Below are positions 1 through 7,408 of a stretch of DNA of 20,173 nt, piece by piece. The position numbers were made by a program, and so were the translations under genes. Source of the DNA: a virus; the IMG/VR virus record IMGVR_UViG_3300025769_001131, positions 1 through 20,173 of that record, one strand, 5' to 3'. Below the pieces are notes generated by a model. It was not told where the DNA came from. It saw nothing but the letters and a program-made list of their open reading frames with translations, and did not search any database. Each line of letters begins with the position of its first letter. Position 1 is the first letter of the stretch.

Positions 1-862
1 TGTATGCTAGACACTTTAGTTTATTGGGATCTATTAGTGTGTTTTGTGATCCAATGAATTCACAATCAAACTCAGCACGAAACTGTGATTGTGAAGTGTT
101 TGCAATTGTTTCCTTCTTCCACTTGTCGTCTCTACCCGGAACTTCCGACCAATGAACTTCAATAGGAACATAAGAGTTGTTTCCTTCCTCTGCATCTCTC
201 CAGAGTTTATAGAACATATTTAGTCCCTTTGGAGTGCTGATAATGAGAACCTTGGTTTCTTTACCAGAGGAGATGGTTGGATACACAGAGGAGAAAAAGT
301 CATCGGCTACGTTTTCTGGAACATAAGCAAATTCGTCCAAGAAGATCATGTTGAATGAGCCACCACGAACAGCACTTGTTGAGGTAGAGGAAGCCAAAAC
401 CTTTGAGTTGTTTTCTAAAGTGATGTTTCCCTTGTTCCATTCAACAATGCCTTGTTGAAGCCATTTTGGAAGATGCTCATATGCTAGTTTGAGTCTACCA
501 AGAAGATCCTTTGCTGTTGCCTGCTTGTTGGCAAGAATAGCAACGGACACATCTGGATTGAACAGAATGAAGTGAAGTAGATAAGAAACAACCGTCGTTG
601 ACTTACCTGACTGTCGCGGCAACTTGGCGATCACAAACCGATTGTTGTGAATCGTGTTGATCATATTGTCTTGATATTGCCAAGTCTTGAAAGGAACAAG
701 ACCCTCATCCAGTGAAATAATTTGGACGTAGTTCTTGATGAAGTAAAGAGGATCTTGCGAACACTTCAAATACTCTTGCACCTGTTCTTCGGTAAAATCT
801 TCTTGAACACCGGCAGGTTTTATGTTTATATTACCAAGATAAGTCTTATCATTCACTGACAT
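1..862 (-). CDS. 17: Terminase large subunit gp17 (N-terminal 287 residues, cut by window edge)
   Basis: This is the packaging motor ATPase that pumps DNA into the prohead and cuts the concatemer. The frame is open from the ATG at 862-860 to the left edge, so only the ATPase half is visible. Walker A is LPRQSGKST at residues 81-89 (Lys87). Walker B is MIFLDEF at 172-178, with Asp176 and catalytic Glu177. An ATP-coupling motif, STPKGLN, is at 209-215. Lys87 and Glu177 are spaced exactly like Lys166 and Glu256 of T4 gp17, so this protein lacks about 79 N-terminal residues relative to T4, as I recall for marine T4-like homologues. The nuclease active site would lie beyond the window. The start overlaps the gp16 stop by 14 bp, and the ribosome site is weak (AAGAGA). 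The identification is very secure. Confidence 0.97.
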   Translation of the reverse strand, partial: MSVNDKTYLGNINIKPAGVQEDFTEEQVQEYLKCSQDPLYFIKNYVQIISLDEGLVPFKTWQYQDNMINTIHNNRFVIAKLPRQSGKSTTVVSYLLHFILFNPDVSVAILANKQATAKDLLGRLKLAYEHLPKWLQQGIVEWNKGNITLENNSKVLASSTSTSAVRGGSFNMIFLDEFAYVPENVADDFFSSVYPTISSGKETKVLIISTPKGLNMFYKLWRDAEEGNNSYVPIEVHWSEVPGRDDKWKKETIANTSQSQFRAEFDCEFIGSQNTLIDPNKLKCLAY

Positions 863-1307
863 TTGATTGATCTCTTAACTGCTTGAAATTATCTTTTACT
901 AATCTCTGTAGTTCTTTGGTTGATCCAACGAAGATGGAGTTGTTTGTGATCGAAGATGCTCTCTGAGAGGAATCTCCGGTGTCTCTGTTGATCTCCTTCA
1001 TCTGCTGGTGAAGTCCAATGAGATCCTTGTTAGCCTCTGTGACACTCTTGATGAGTTGTGAGACTACTTCATATGCTCTTGGAGATTCACCCTCACTTGC
1101 AACCTGAAGTATTCCATCTATTGCAGACATTCCTGTGCTTATGATGTCCTTAAGATTACTTCGAACCTCTGCATAGTCTTTTCTCTTGTCGAGTTCTTTT
1201 CTTCTGTCGTCTGTTTCGTCACTTACGACTATCTCTCTTGGGGCTGGACGAATAGGTTCAGCAGGCACAGAATCTATGTTTAAATTATCTTCTAAGTTTT
1301 TGCTCAT
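849..1307 (-). CDS. 16: Terminase small subunit gp16
   Basis: This is the small terminase subunit, which recognises phage DNA and regulates the gp17 motor. It has 152 residues, against 164 for T4 gp16. The N-terminal 35 residues are acidic, proline-containing and probably disordered. Residues 38-108 are a helical core with the family-like pattern ESPRAYEVVSQLIKSVTEANKDL (split: ESPRAYEVV at 74-82 and EANKDL at 91-96). The C-terminal FVGSTKELQRLVK (126-138) also matches my memory of marine T4-like gp16. Its position immediately before gp17 is diagnostic. Its ATG overlaps the gp15 stop as ATGA, and only a weak GGA lies upstream, so it is probably translated by coupling to gp15. Confidence 0.9.
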   Translation of the reverse strand: MSKNLEDNLNIDSVPAEPIRPAPREIVVSDETDDRRKELDKRKDYAEVRSNLKDIISTGMSAIDGILQVASEGESPRAYEVVSQLIKSVTEANKDLIGLHQQMKEINRDTGDSSQRASSITNNSIFVGSTKELQRLVKDNFKQLRDQSNVSE

Positions 1308-2155
1308 ATTGTTGTTCCATCACTATTAAGTGTGTCTGGGTATTCAAACAAACTCTTTTCTCTTTCTGTAGTAGAACCTAAAATATCTTGCACAAGAAAA
1401 TTATCTTCAGTAGAGTAAATACCAGATGGACCAGTGACACTTGAGAATTGTCTTGCCAATGTTCCGGTTGTTCCTGTTGGCTCTCCAAAGAGATCAAAAT
1501 TACTATTAATCCATCTTGTGTCAACTGTCTTGATGATCTTACTGCTCTTGGTTGGACCATAGATGTAAGTTCTTGCGGTAAATGCAAGATTGAAAATGAT
1601 AGATCTTTGTGTGGACAAATCTCCCTCAAAGTCTATTTCAGATGTGACTGCCGATAGAGTGATAGGCACATCTATTTTGCTTCTGTTCGAATTAAAGTTT
1701 ACAGTAACAGTAAATTCTGGTGTAAAATATGCCATTATTTGTTCTATGATTTGAAGCCCATCTTCCATGCTTCTGGTGGCAACAGTCACAAAAAAGTCTA
1801 TATTATAAGGGACTTCTGCATATTCGTAACTTATTTTTCCTGAATCTGGATTGGCAGAGTATCTTCGAGAAAGTGTGTTTCTTTTTCTTTCCTGATCATA
1901 GTTCATGGCTTCTATGTTAAAGCCAATTCTAGGAAGGATGGACCCAATTTCTCTTTCGTTTTCGGTTCCTACTAATCTGGAATACTCGTCCAACATCCGC
2001 TTGAATTTTTCTTTGGGAGCATATGTCACAGGAACCTTTAGTCTTCCTGTTTCGCTTCCTGACGAATCCTTTCTCACCACATAGATTTCATTGAACAGTG
2101 ATCCAAAAGCGATCACAGTGTTTCTTATTGTTTCGTTGTAGAAAGTCTCAAACAT
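1304..2155 (-). CDS. 15: Proximal tail sheath stabilisation protein gp15 (tail terminator)
   Basis: gp15 forms a hexameric ring that caps the finished tail tube and sheath and makes the interface with the neck. The 283 residues compare with 272 in T4. The N-terminus has the family pattern of a short helix followed by RLKVPVTYAPKEKF at residues 38-51, then a helix with RMLDEYSRL and a conserved-looking LPRIGF stretch around 74-79. The start codon overlaps the gp14 stop (TGATG) and has a strong AAGGAG ribosome site about 7 bp upstream. Identification rests on sequence pattern plus its place between gp14 and gp16. Confidence 0.93.
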   Translation of the reverse strand: MFETFYNETIRNTVIAFGSLFNEIYVVRKDSSGSETGRLKVPVTYAPKEKFKRMLDEYSRLVGTENEREIGSILPRIGFNIEAMNYDQERKRNTLSRRYSANPDSGKISYEYAEVPYNIDFFVTVATRSMEDGLQIIEQIMAYFTPEFTVTVNFNSNRSKIDVPITLSAVTSEIDFEGDLSTQRSIIFNLAFTARTYIYGPTKSSKIIKTVDTRWINSNFDLFGEPTGTTGTLARQFSSVTGPSGIYSTEDNFLVQDILGSTTEREKSLFEYPDTLNSDGTTI

Positions 2156-3015
2156 CAGAGATCTCCTTGTGAGAATGGATCAGTGTCAGTAAAGTCGATG
2201 AGATTTTCCCGCTCAAACCCAAGATTGTCATTGTTAAAACCGGGAACAATTTCTGTGTTCGTTTGTTCAGCCGTGTTGCCAAGCAAATATTCTGCGCCAG
2301 AAGAAACACCAAAAACTGGATATCCAGAGAACTGAAATGTTCCGGTTACTCCGCTTACTTCAAGAATTTTACTAGAAGAATTCCATTCTTGAACCAAGGC
2401 AGAAATGGTCGATCCATCCCCCTGAACCACAATTTCACCTTCAATATAATTACCAACGCCTGTTCCAAGTGTTAGTTTTTGTAGTTTGGTTCTGTGATCG
2501 GAGGTAAGTCCATCCAATTTTGACCATCCAGTATTGAAGTTCTCTCCAGTATAACGGAATGCAGAGCAAGTAAGTTTAAAAGTGTTGATCTTGCTTAGTT
2601 GGAAAAATGGGCTGTGTCTTTCCACAAAGTCGATTTCAAAGAATCCGTTTGATATGGGAAAATACAACAAGTCACCTTCTCTTGGCTCTGTCAAATTATG
2701 ACAAGCAAGTTCTTGTTCGAATCTCGTTTTCGAGACTAGAAGAATAATGTTGTGTTTGATTTCAAGACCGAATCTGGCAAAAATTTCACCATCCCCCTCA
2801 AATCCATCGACGGATTCTACAAGCATTTCAATCTCAGTGCCAGAACTAAATCTTGACGGAGAACGATCTTCACCAAAAAGTTCATCCTCTCTTACGAGAG
2901 TTCTCGGAAGGTATATCATGTCATAACCATGAATCTTGATGACTTCTATCGAGAGATCATCAATTAAGGTTTGTTCCGAACGAACTGTTTTTCTGAAGTA
3001 TGGATTAGTCGCCAT
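2155..3015 (-). CDS. 14: Neck protein gp14
   Basis: gp14 is one of the two proteins that complete the filled head and form the docking site for the tail. The 286 residues compare with 256 in T4. Recognisable features are the N-terminal helix-strand segment ending IHGYDMIYLPRTLV (28-41), then EDELFGED (43-50) and the family-like VESVDGFEGDGEIFARFGLEI, whose core VDGFEGDGEIFARFG spans 69-83. The C-terminal half is strand-rich and more divergent. The gene overlaps the end of the 153-residue gene upstream by 11 bp. An AGAGGAA sequence sits directly before the ATG, which is close spacing for a ribosome site. Confidence 0.93.
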   Translation of the reverse strand: MATNPYFRKTVRSEQTLIDDLSIEVIKIHGYDMIYLPRTLVREDELFGEDRSPSRFSSGTEIEMLVESVDGFEGDGEIFARFGLEIKHNIILLVSKTRFEQELACHNLTEPREGDLLYFPISNGFFEIDFVERHSPFFQLSKINTFKLTCSAFRYTGENFNTGWSKLDGLTSDHRTKLQKLTLGTGVGNYIEGEIVVQGDGSTISALVQEWNSSSKILEVSGVTGTFQFSGYPVFGVSSGAEYLLGNTAEQTNTEIVPGFNNDNLGFERENLIDFTDTDPFSQGDL

Positions 3016-3466
3016 TTCCTCTGGTTACTTTCAGTATCTTGTTGATTTGGGCTTGGACAGATGCCGCACGATTTGGCCAACGAATGTATTCCCGTTCTGG
3101 ATTCTTTGTTAGATTTACAAGAAGAGGCAGAATCAAGTTCTCGACTTCTTCTATCTTTCTTTCGTAGTCTCTTTCGAGTTGAGTCTTCTTTAGTTCAAAC
3201 TCATTGACTGCTGTGTTGATGTACGAGCCTTGCTCTTCGATTGCTCTTTTGATATCATCATTGCTGTCGTTGAGAGAAAGAATACTCAGAACATTTCCGA
3301 TCTTGTTTTCCAGTGTTTCTAGTCTACCGTCGATTGCACTGGTATCCACGGAAATAGGTTCTGCTGGTTCTGTTTTTTGTGGCTCTGGTGGACCATCTAC
3401 GAGTTCAAAACCAAAATCAAAATCTGCAAAGTTGCTTGGATCTATGTCTTTGTTAAAATCGGGCAT
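3005..3466 (-). CDS. Coiled-coil protein between gp13 and gp14, unknown function
   Basis: This 153-residue protein has no T4 counterpart at this position. Residues 1-40 are acidic and proline-rich, probably disordered. Residues 44-118 show heptad-like hydrophobic spacing and many charged residues, consistent with a coiled coil (IDGRLETLENKIGNVLSIL, then ELKKTQLERDYERKIEEVE). A short motif, NPEREYIRWPNR, follows at 122-133. I recall similar small proteins with a YI-WPNR motif beside neck genes in other marine T4-like phages, but cannot check that here. The gene starts 5 bp after the gp13 stop with a TAGGAT ribosome site, and its end overlaps gp14, so it should be made together with the neck proteins. 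A role as a minor virion protein or neck assembly factor is inference. Confidence 0.85.
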   Translation of the reverse strand: MPDFNKDIDPSNFADFDFGFELVDGPPEPQKTEPAEPISVDTSAIDGRLETLENKIGNVLSILSLNDSNDDIKRAIEEQGSYINTAVNEFELKKTQLERDYERKIEEVENLILPLLVNLTKNPEREYIRWPNRAASVQAQINKILKVTRGNGD

Positions 3467-3471
3467 TGTTT

Positions 3472-4263
3472 TTATCCTACCATGAAGTCTGTTGGTAACT
3501 CATATTTGTTCTGAAGTTCGTCTTCAATACGAGTCATTTCTTCTGTTGCTTGTGAATAAATGTCAGTCCCGTTGTATGAAAGACCACCGGGAAGAGTGAC
3601 ATTTTGATACTTCGAAAGATTCGTTCCCCACTGTTGTTTGAAGGAGGCACAAACGTAACGCTTGAGCAAGATATCATTGTAGATTTCGGGATACGTTTCT
3701 GGACTAAGGGCAACATAACATTCAATGATCACATGGTTGTCTGCAACAAGATCTTCGGTCCAATTCGTGTCGATATAAAGTCTGTTGGTGACTCTGCTAA
3801 AACGAACCATCTTTTCGGGATCGAGATAGTCTTGAATCATTTGCATGTGTTGCATTGTCATGGTGTAGTGTGTCAATGAACCGGGATTTCGAATACCAAA
3901 AACATCGTTTAGTGCGAGTTGATATGGAACACTGAAGATGTTGCTGGTTCCGCTTTCGGAAAACTCAAAGATTCTGGTGATGGAGATGATTTGATCTCCC
4001 GCTTCTAGTTCTGGACCAATTGCACCATCGTTTACCACAATTGAGTTGGTATTGATGTATCCTTTGGATATGTCGTCGGATGTGATCTTGTATTTGTAGA
4101 ACGCTCGCTGAACACCATCAAAGTGGTATTCTGCAAACATCTGAAGAGCATCGTCAATTCTGTCCTCCAGTTGAGAATCGTCTACATTGATTTCAACCAC
4201 GGGCGCACCAAGTTTTCTTAGAGCATATTCCTTAAGATCTTCTCTTGACGTAGGTTTTGCCAT
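3472..4263 (-). CDS. 13: Neck protein gp13
   Basis: gp13 joins the head portal to gp14 after packaging and forms the upper neck ring. The 263 residues compare with 309 in T4. The N-terminal 70 residues are the clearest match to the family: a helix with SREDLKEYALRKLGAP (6-21), then EINVDDSQLEDRIDDALQMF (24-43) and YHFDG (46-50). Later stretches such as QHMQMIQDYLDPEK also resemble marine homologues. The ATG at 4263-4261 has a very good ribosome site, AAGGAGCGG, whose GGAGCGG lies in a predicted hairpin described separately. Its 39-bp upstream gap is the largest in the window, marking a boundary between the fibre genes and the neck/packaging genes. Confidence 0.94.
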   Translation of the reverse strand: MAKPTSREDLKEYALRKLGAPVVEINVDDSQLEDRIDDALQMFAEYHFDGVQRAFYKYKITSDDISKGYINTNSIVVNDGAIGPELEAGDQIISITRIFEFSESGTSNIFSVPYQLALNDVFGIRNPGSLTHYTMTMQHMQMIQDYLDPEKMVRFSRVTNRLYIDTNWTEDLVADNHVIIECYVALSPETYPEIYNDILLKRYVCASFKQQWGTNLSKYQNVTLPGGLSYNGTDIYSQATEEMTRIEDELQNKYELPTDFMVG

Positions 4264-4265
4264 TT

Positions 4266-4296
4266 TCCGCTCCTTCTATTCTATGTATGGAGCAGA
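4266..4296 (-). promoter_or_regulatory. Hairpin covering the gp13 ribosome binding site
   Basis: In the minus-strand transcript, CUGCUCC (4295-4289) can pair over 7 bp, one of them G-U, with GGAGCGG (4273-4267). The loop is 15 nt (4288-4274). The 3' arm contains the GGAG of the gp13 ribosome site, 6 nt before the ATG. There is no U-run after the stem, so it does not look like an intrinsic terminator. It could restrain gp13 initiation or act as an RNA processing site. The pairing is seen directly; the regulatory role is inferred. Confidence 0.45.
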
Positions 4297-4302
4297 AAAA
4301 GT

Positions 4303-5319
4303 TTAGAATGAAACTTGGTCGATGCCTCGAATGCTGTTCTTATTGGTAATTGTGTAGATTGTAGAACCCTTTTCGTTTTCTCTCTTCACCTTGGAATGAA
4401 TAATGTAGTGAGCAAACTCCTCGAATTCTGAACTATATGCGAGAGTTCCACCGCCGGTAGCGTTAAAGGTGACACCATAGTCAAAAATGGTGTTTGTTGA
4501 AACGTCTCCGGTGGTTCCTGCTAATAGTGTAAACACATAGTCTTGTTTGACCCTACTATCTGCTGCACTTGCTCCATGTGCAAAAGCAGGAAGAAGAGCC
4601 GAGGTGTAGTCAAACAAAGCCTTGCTATTGGTTGGAAAATACACATGCTGAGAACCAAAAGTGGCACTAGTTATACCAGATGCATCAAATGAACTACCGA
4701 CTTGATCTATTATTTTTTGTCGATATGATTCAAGATCTATATACCTTCTATGTTTTGATTGAGATAAAGTTGCAGAGACTCCATTGGTCTTGTTTTCTAG
4801 TGTATTTCCGATACTAAAACTGAATGAATTTAATCTATCAGAACCACTCAACCCATATGCAACAAGATCGAGAAGACATGAGTTGGGTGGCAAAGTAGAA
4901 TCACTTTCAGCGTAGGTTATCTTTCCTAGAAATCCTTGGAATGTTATTCCTCCTTCATTGATGTGTATTTCATCTAAATGATCACCAGTAAAGGAAGAAG
5001 ATCCACCTGAAACATAGACACCAATTAAAATTCTTGGATCTGGAGTAAAGTCAACAATTGTAGAAGTTACACCGCTTCCTTCTGTAGTTAAGGTTGCTAT
5101 GTTTCTTCTTGTTGTTCTCTTGTAATCCAGATATGCAACATTACCAATGTATTTTTTAAGTTCTGCTGTTGCTCCAATCGTAAATCCACCAGCAGAAACA
5201 TATGCACCAGTGGATGAACCAGTAGAGATAGTAGTCACAAAGTTAGCCGTTGTGCCAGAGTTGCTATCAAAAACAAATAATCCCTTGATTCCGTATTGAT
5301 TTCCACTATATGTTGCCAT
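4303..5319 (-). CDS. Probable virion or fibre-associated protein, unrecognised
   Basis: I do not recognise this 338-residue protein. It is rich in Ser, Thr and Gly, has no transmembrane segment or signal peptide, and looks mostly beta-structured for its first two-thirds (for example repeated short strands with SGGSSS and TTISTGSSTG linkers). A more mixed segment follows, with a basic stretch QSKHRRYIDLESYRQKI near the middle and a charged C-terminus (KVKRENEKGSTIYTITNKNS). It begins 4 bp after the stop of the fibre-like gene and has an AGGAT ribosome site, so the two are co-translated neighbours. The composition and location suggest a virion surface or fibre-tip protein, or a fibre-assembly partner. 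That function is inference only. Confidence 0.8.
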   Translation of the reverse strand: MATYSGNQYGIKGLFVFDSNSGTTANFVTTISTGSSTGAYVSAGGFTIGATAELKKYIGNVAYLDYKRTTRRNIATLTTEGSGVTSTIVDFTPDPRILIGVYVSGGSSSFTGDHLDEIHINEGGITFQGFLGKITYAESDSTLPPNSCLLDLVAYGLSGSDRLNSFSFSIGNTLENKTNGVSATLSQSKHRRYIDLESYRQKIIDQVGSSFDASGITSATFGSQHVYFPTNSKALFDYTSALLPAFAHGASAADSRVKQDYVFTLLAGTTGDVSTNTIFDYGVTFNATGGGTLAYSSEFEEFAHYIIHSKVKRENEKGSTIYTITNKNSIRGIDQVSF

Positions 5320-5323
5320 CAGT

Positions 5324-7060
5324 TTATCCTAGTTTATTGAAAGTGATTAAGTATGATCCAACACCAGCATACTCGAATCCATTGCCAAGTGTAGCGAATG
5401 GAGTAAAATACAACTTAGAACCCACATCTCCGGTAAAGGTAAACGATGGAGAAACTATTTTATTTACACCAAGTCCGCCCATGTATAATTCTTCCCATGT
5501 TATGTATTTGTCTGTGGAGACATTATCAAGTGTCATTCGAACACCAATTACAGCACTCGGAGAAAATGATGAGTAGATGTGATCCTTTAGCATCATGTGT
5601 GGTAGTGTAATTGTTGCAGAAAATGGTCCTTGAATGTATGTTCCATTTTCATCTACAACTAAAATCTGAGAACTATCGTTTAGACTTATTGTAATGTCTC
5701 CGAGTGAATTTATGGATGCATAACTGGGAAGTCCAATACTTCCATCCAATGAGGTCGCAGTTGAATCCAAAACTTTCCAACCACAAGTTACACCATTTGA
5801 CGAAAGAACTTGATATCCACTGCTTATCGCTGCACCAGCAGTTCCTCCAATATGAAGTTTGCCACTTGCGATATTCAATCCACCAAAGGTTGTTCCTGTG
5901 ATACCACCATCACTTGGAGCAATACCACCGATTACAACATTACCATCTCGTCTTGCGACTAGAGTTGGTAAAAGCAAACTACCATATGCTGCTTCTTTTC
6001 CATAAACAGCAAAACCAGAAGTCGCACCAGATCCATCGAGTTCAATTTCAACAGAGCCTTCTGTATATGCTAGTCTAATTCTCTCGTCATCTTGAAGACC
6101 TTTGCTTGCAGGATTTCCTCCAAACGAGGCAATTCCTGTAAAACCACCGGATGTTCTTCCAGTTCCAGTTTGACCTGCTGTGAAATACTTGATTGCAAAG
6201 GTTGATCCACCTCTATCTGTATACAAAATAGGAGTGCCGATATTTTGGATATCACCAATGTTTAATATACCATCTCCGGTCCACGCTCCACCTATTGATG
6301 CTGATTGATTGTCGAAATCAAGAACAAGATTCTTGGTTCCATAACGTGTTCCTGATATATTTCTACCACCAATGGTAAAGATATTAGATCCATCATCTTG
6401 TTCATATCTTATTTCGGCACCAGCAATACTAGAACTTGTTAGTGCAGAGAGAGAATTGTTCGTTAGATAAACGGCAGAAGAGGTAGAACCAACGAGTTGT
6501 ATTTCACCTTCAGACAACCATGCAGCGGCAGATGCACCACCAGATGTTACACCAAAGAATACTCCGCCATCTTCTCCAATGTGAAGCGGATCTAATCCTG
6601 CAACAAGAGGAAAGTCATCAGTGAAGAGTTGATATCCTTCGTAGGTTCCACCTCTGTTGTATACCAGAATGTCTCCAGTTACAAAGCCACCGGGAGTTGT
6701 TACCGTATTGAAAACAACATCACCGGTTTGACCATTGATGCTTCTGACAACTCTACCATAAAGTGTTGCGCCACCAAAATCCACAGTAGATCCACTGACG
6801 TTTACAAATCCAGCAAAGGTGACTCCATCGACGAAGGTAAAGTCACCAGTCAAGGAATTTGGAAGATCCAAGCCAATGGTCACTATTCCATCTGATCCTA
6901 CAGTGAATGTGATACCAGCATATTCACCTTGATCATTGGTAATACCATAGATCTCAAGAGGATTTAGAGTGTTGATGATTTGATTCGTCTTGTCGAACCA
7001 AGCACGAAAAGTATCGGAGAGATAGATTCCGTTGAGATTGTCGAATGCGTTTCCTGCCAT
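5324..7060 (-). CDS. Tail fibre-like virion structural protein
   Basis: This 578-residue protein is probably a trimeric fibre anchored to the baseplate. The N-terminal segment NLNGIYLSDTFRAWFDKT (8-25), followed by NTLNPLEIYGI (30-40), resembles the start of fibre or structural proteins in marine T4-like phages, and would be the attachment end. RSINGQTGDVVF at 106-117 matches the common phage-fibre motif of the form NGQTG-V. The rest is glycine-, serine- and threonine-rich and reads as successive beta strands (DGNVVIGG, GGLNIASGKLHIGG), as in beta-helical shafts, with a more globular C-terminal segment. I see no chaperone or self-cleaving peptidase motif at the end. A good ribosome site, GAGGAAA, precedes the ATG. 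Confidence is high for a structural fibre, lower for its exact role. Confidence 0.78.
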   Translation of the reverse strand: MAGNAFDNLNGIYLSDTFRAWFDKTNQIINTLNPLEIYGITNDQGEYAGITFTVGSDGIVTIGLDLPNSLTGDFTFVDGVTFAGFVNVSGSTVDFGGATLYGRVVRSINGQTGDVVFNTVTTPGGFVTGDILVYNRGGTYEGYQLFTDDFPLVAGLDPLHIGEDGGVFFGVTSGGASAAAWLSEGEIQLVGSTSSAVYLTNNSLSALTSSSIAGAEIRYEQDDGSNIFTIGGRNISGTRYGTKNLVLDFDNQSASIGGAWTGDGILNIGDIQNIGTPILYTDRGGSTFAIKYFTAGQTGTGRTSGGFTGIASFGGNPASKGLQDDERIRLAYTEGSVEIELDGSGATSGFAVYGKEAAYGSLLLPTLVARRDGNVVIGGIAPSDGGITGTTFGGLNIASGKLHIGGTAGAAISSGYQVLSSNGVTCGWKVLDSTATSLDGSIGLPSYASINSLGDITISLNDSSQILVVDENGTYIQGPFSATITLPHMMLKDHIYSSFSPSAVIGVRMTLDNVSTDKYITWEELYMGGLGVNKIVSPSFTFTGDVGSKLYFTPFATLGNGFEYAGVGSYLITFNKLG

Positions 7061-7078
7061 GTATTTCCTCTTCTATAT

Positions 7079-7408
7079 CTATGCAGAGTAATTGTTTTCG
7101 ATCAACAAAGAATTCAAAGATGTATCACCAAAGTAGACTGTAGCCAAATATCTACCGAACTTTCCTTGCTTATCCTTGACCGTTTCGATCACACACTTGT
7201 TGTCATGCTGTTCAAATGTCTTTATTACAAAGTTTTTTGCTTCAAAACCTCTCTTTTTCTCTTCCAAATCTCTTGTTCTGACTTCTGGTGTATCTACTCC
7301 AAGAAGTCGAATTCTCATGTCCATTGAAACTCCAAATCCAAGATCAACACATAGGTCTATCGTATCTCCGTCAACAACTCTATCAAGACTAGCAGAGTAA
7401 ATAAACAT
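7079..7408 (-). CDS. Staphylococcal nuclease-fold (SNase/thermonuclease) protein
   Basis: This 109-residue protein is a minimal SNase-like domain, a family of calcium-dependent nucleases that cut DNA and RNA. The catalytic set of staphylococcal nuclease is intact: VVDGDT at 11-16 supplies the first aspartate (Asp15, equivalent to Asp21); RLLGVDTPE at 34-42 supplies Arg34, Asp39, Thr40 and Glu42 (equivalent to Arg35, Asp40, Thr41, Glu43); and FGRYLA at 84-89 supplies Arg86 (equivalent to Arg87). It ends shortly after the last core helix, LNSLLIENNYSA. There is no signal peptide or membrane segment. Its ATG overlaps the stop of the 1944-residue gene (TAATG) and I see no ribosome site before it, so it probably depends on re-initiation. 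Whether it is packaged in the virion or acts in the infected cell cannot be told from sequence. Confidence 0.92.
   Translation of the reverse strand: MFIYSASLDRVVDGDTIDLCVDLGFGVSMDMRIRLLGVDTPEVRTRDLEEKKRGFEAKNFVIKTFEQHDNKCVIETVKDKQGKFGRYLATVYFGDTSLNSLLIENNYSA

Noticed and set aside
4264-4302. Intrinsic terminator before gp13
   Set aside because: The hairpin is followed by the gp13 start region, not by a U-run, so a translation-level or processing role fits better.
6980-7327. Plus-strand open frame of 115 codons across the nuclease and fibre start
   Set aside because: The minus-strand SNase frame has a full catalytic set, which explains this stretch; the plus frame has only low-complexity Cys/Phe-rich sequence.
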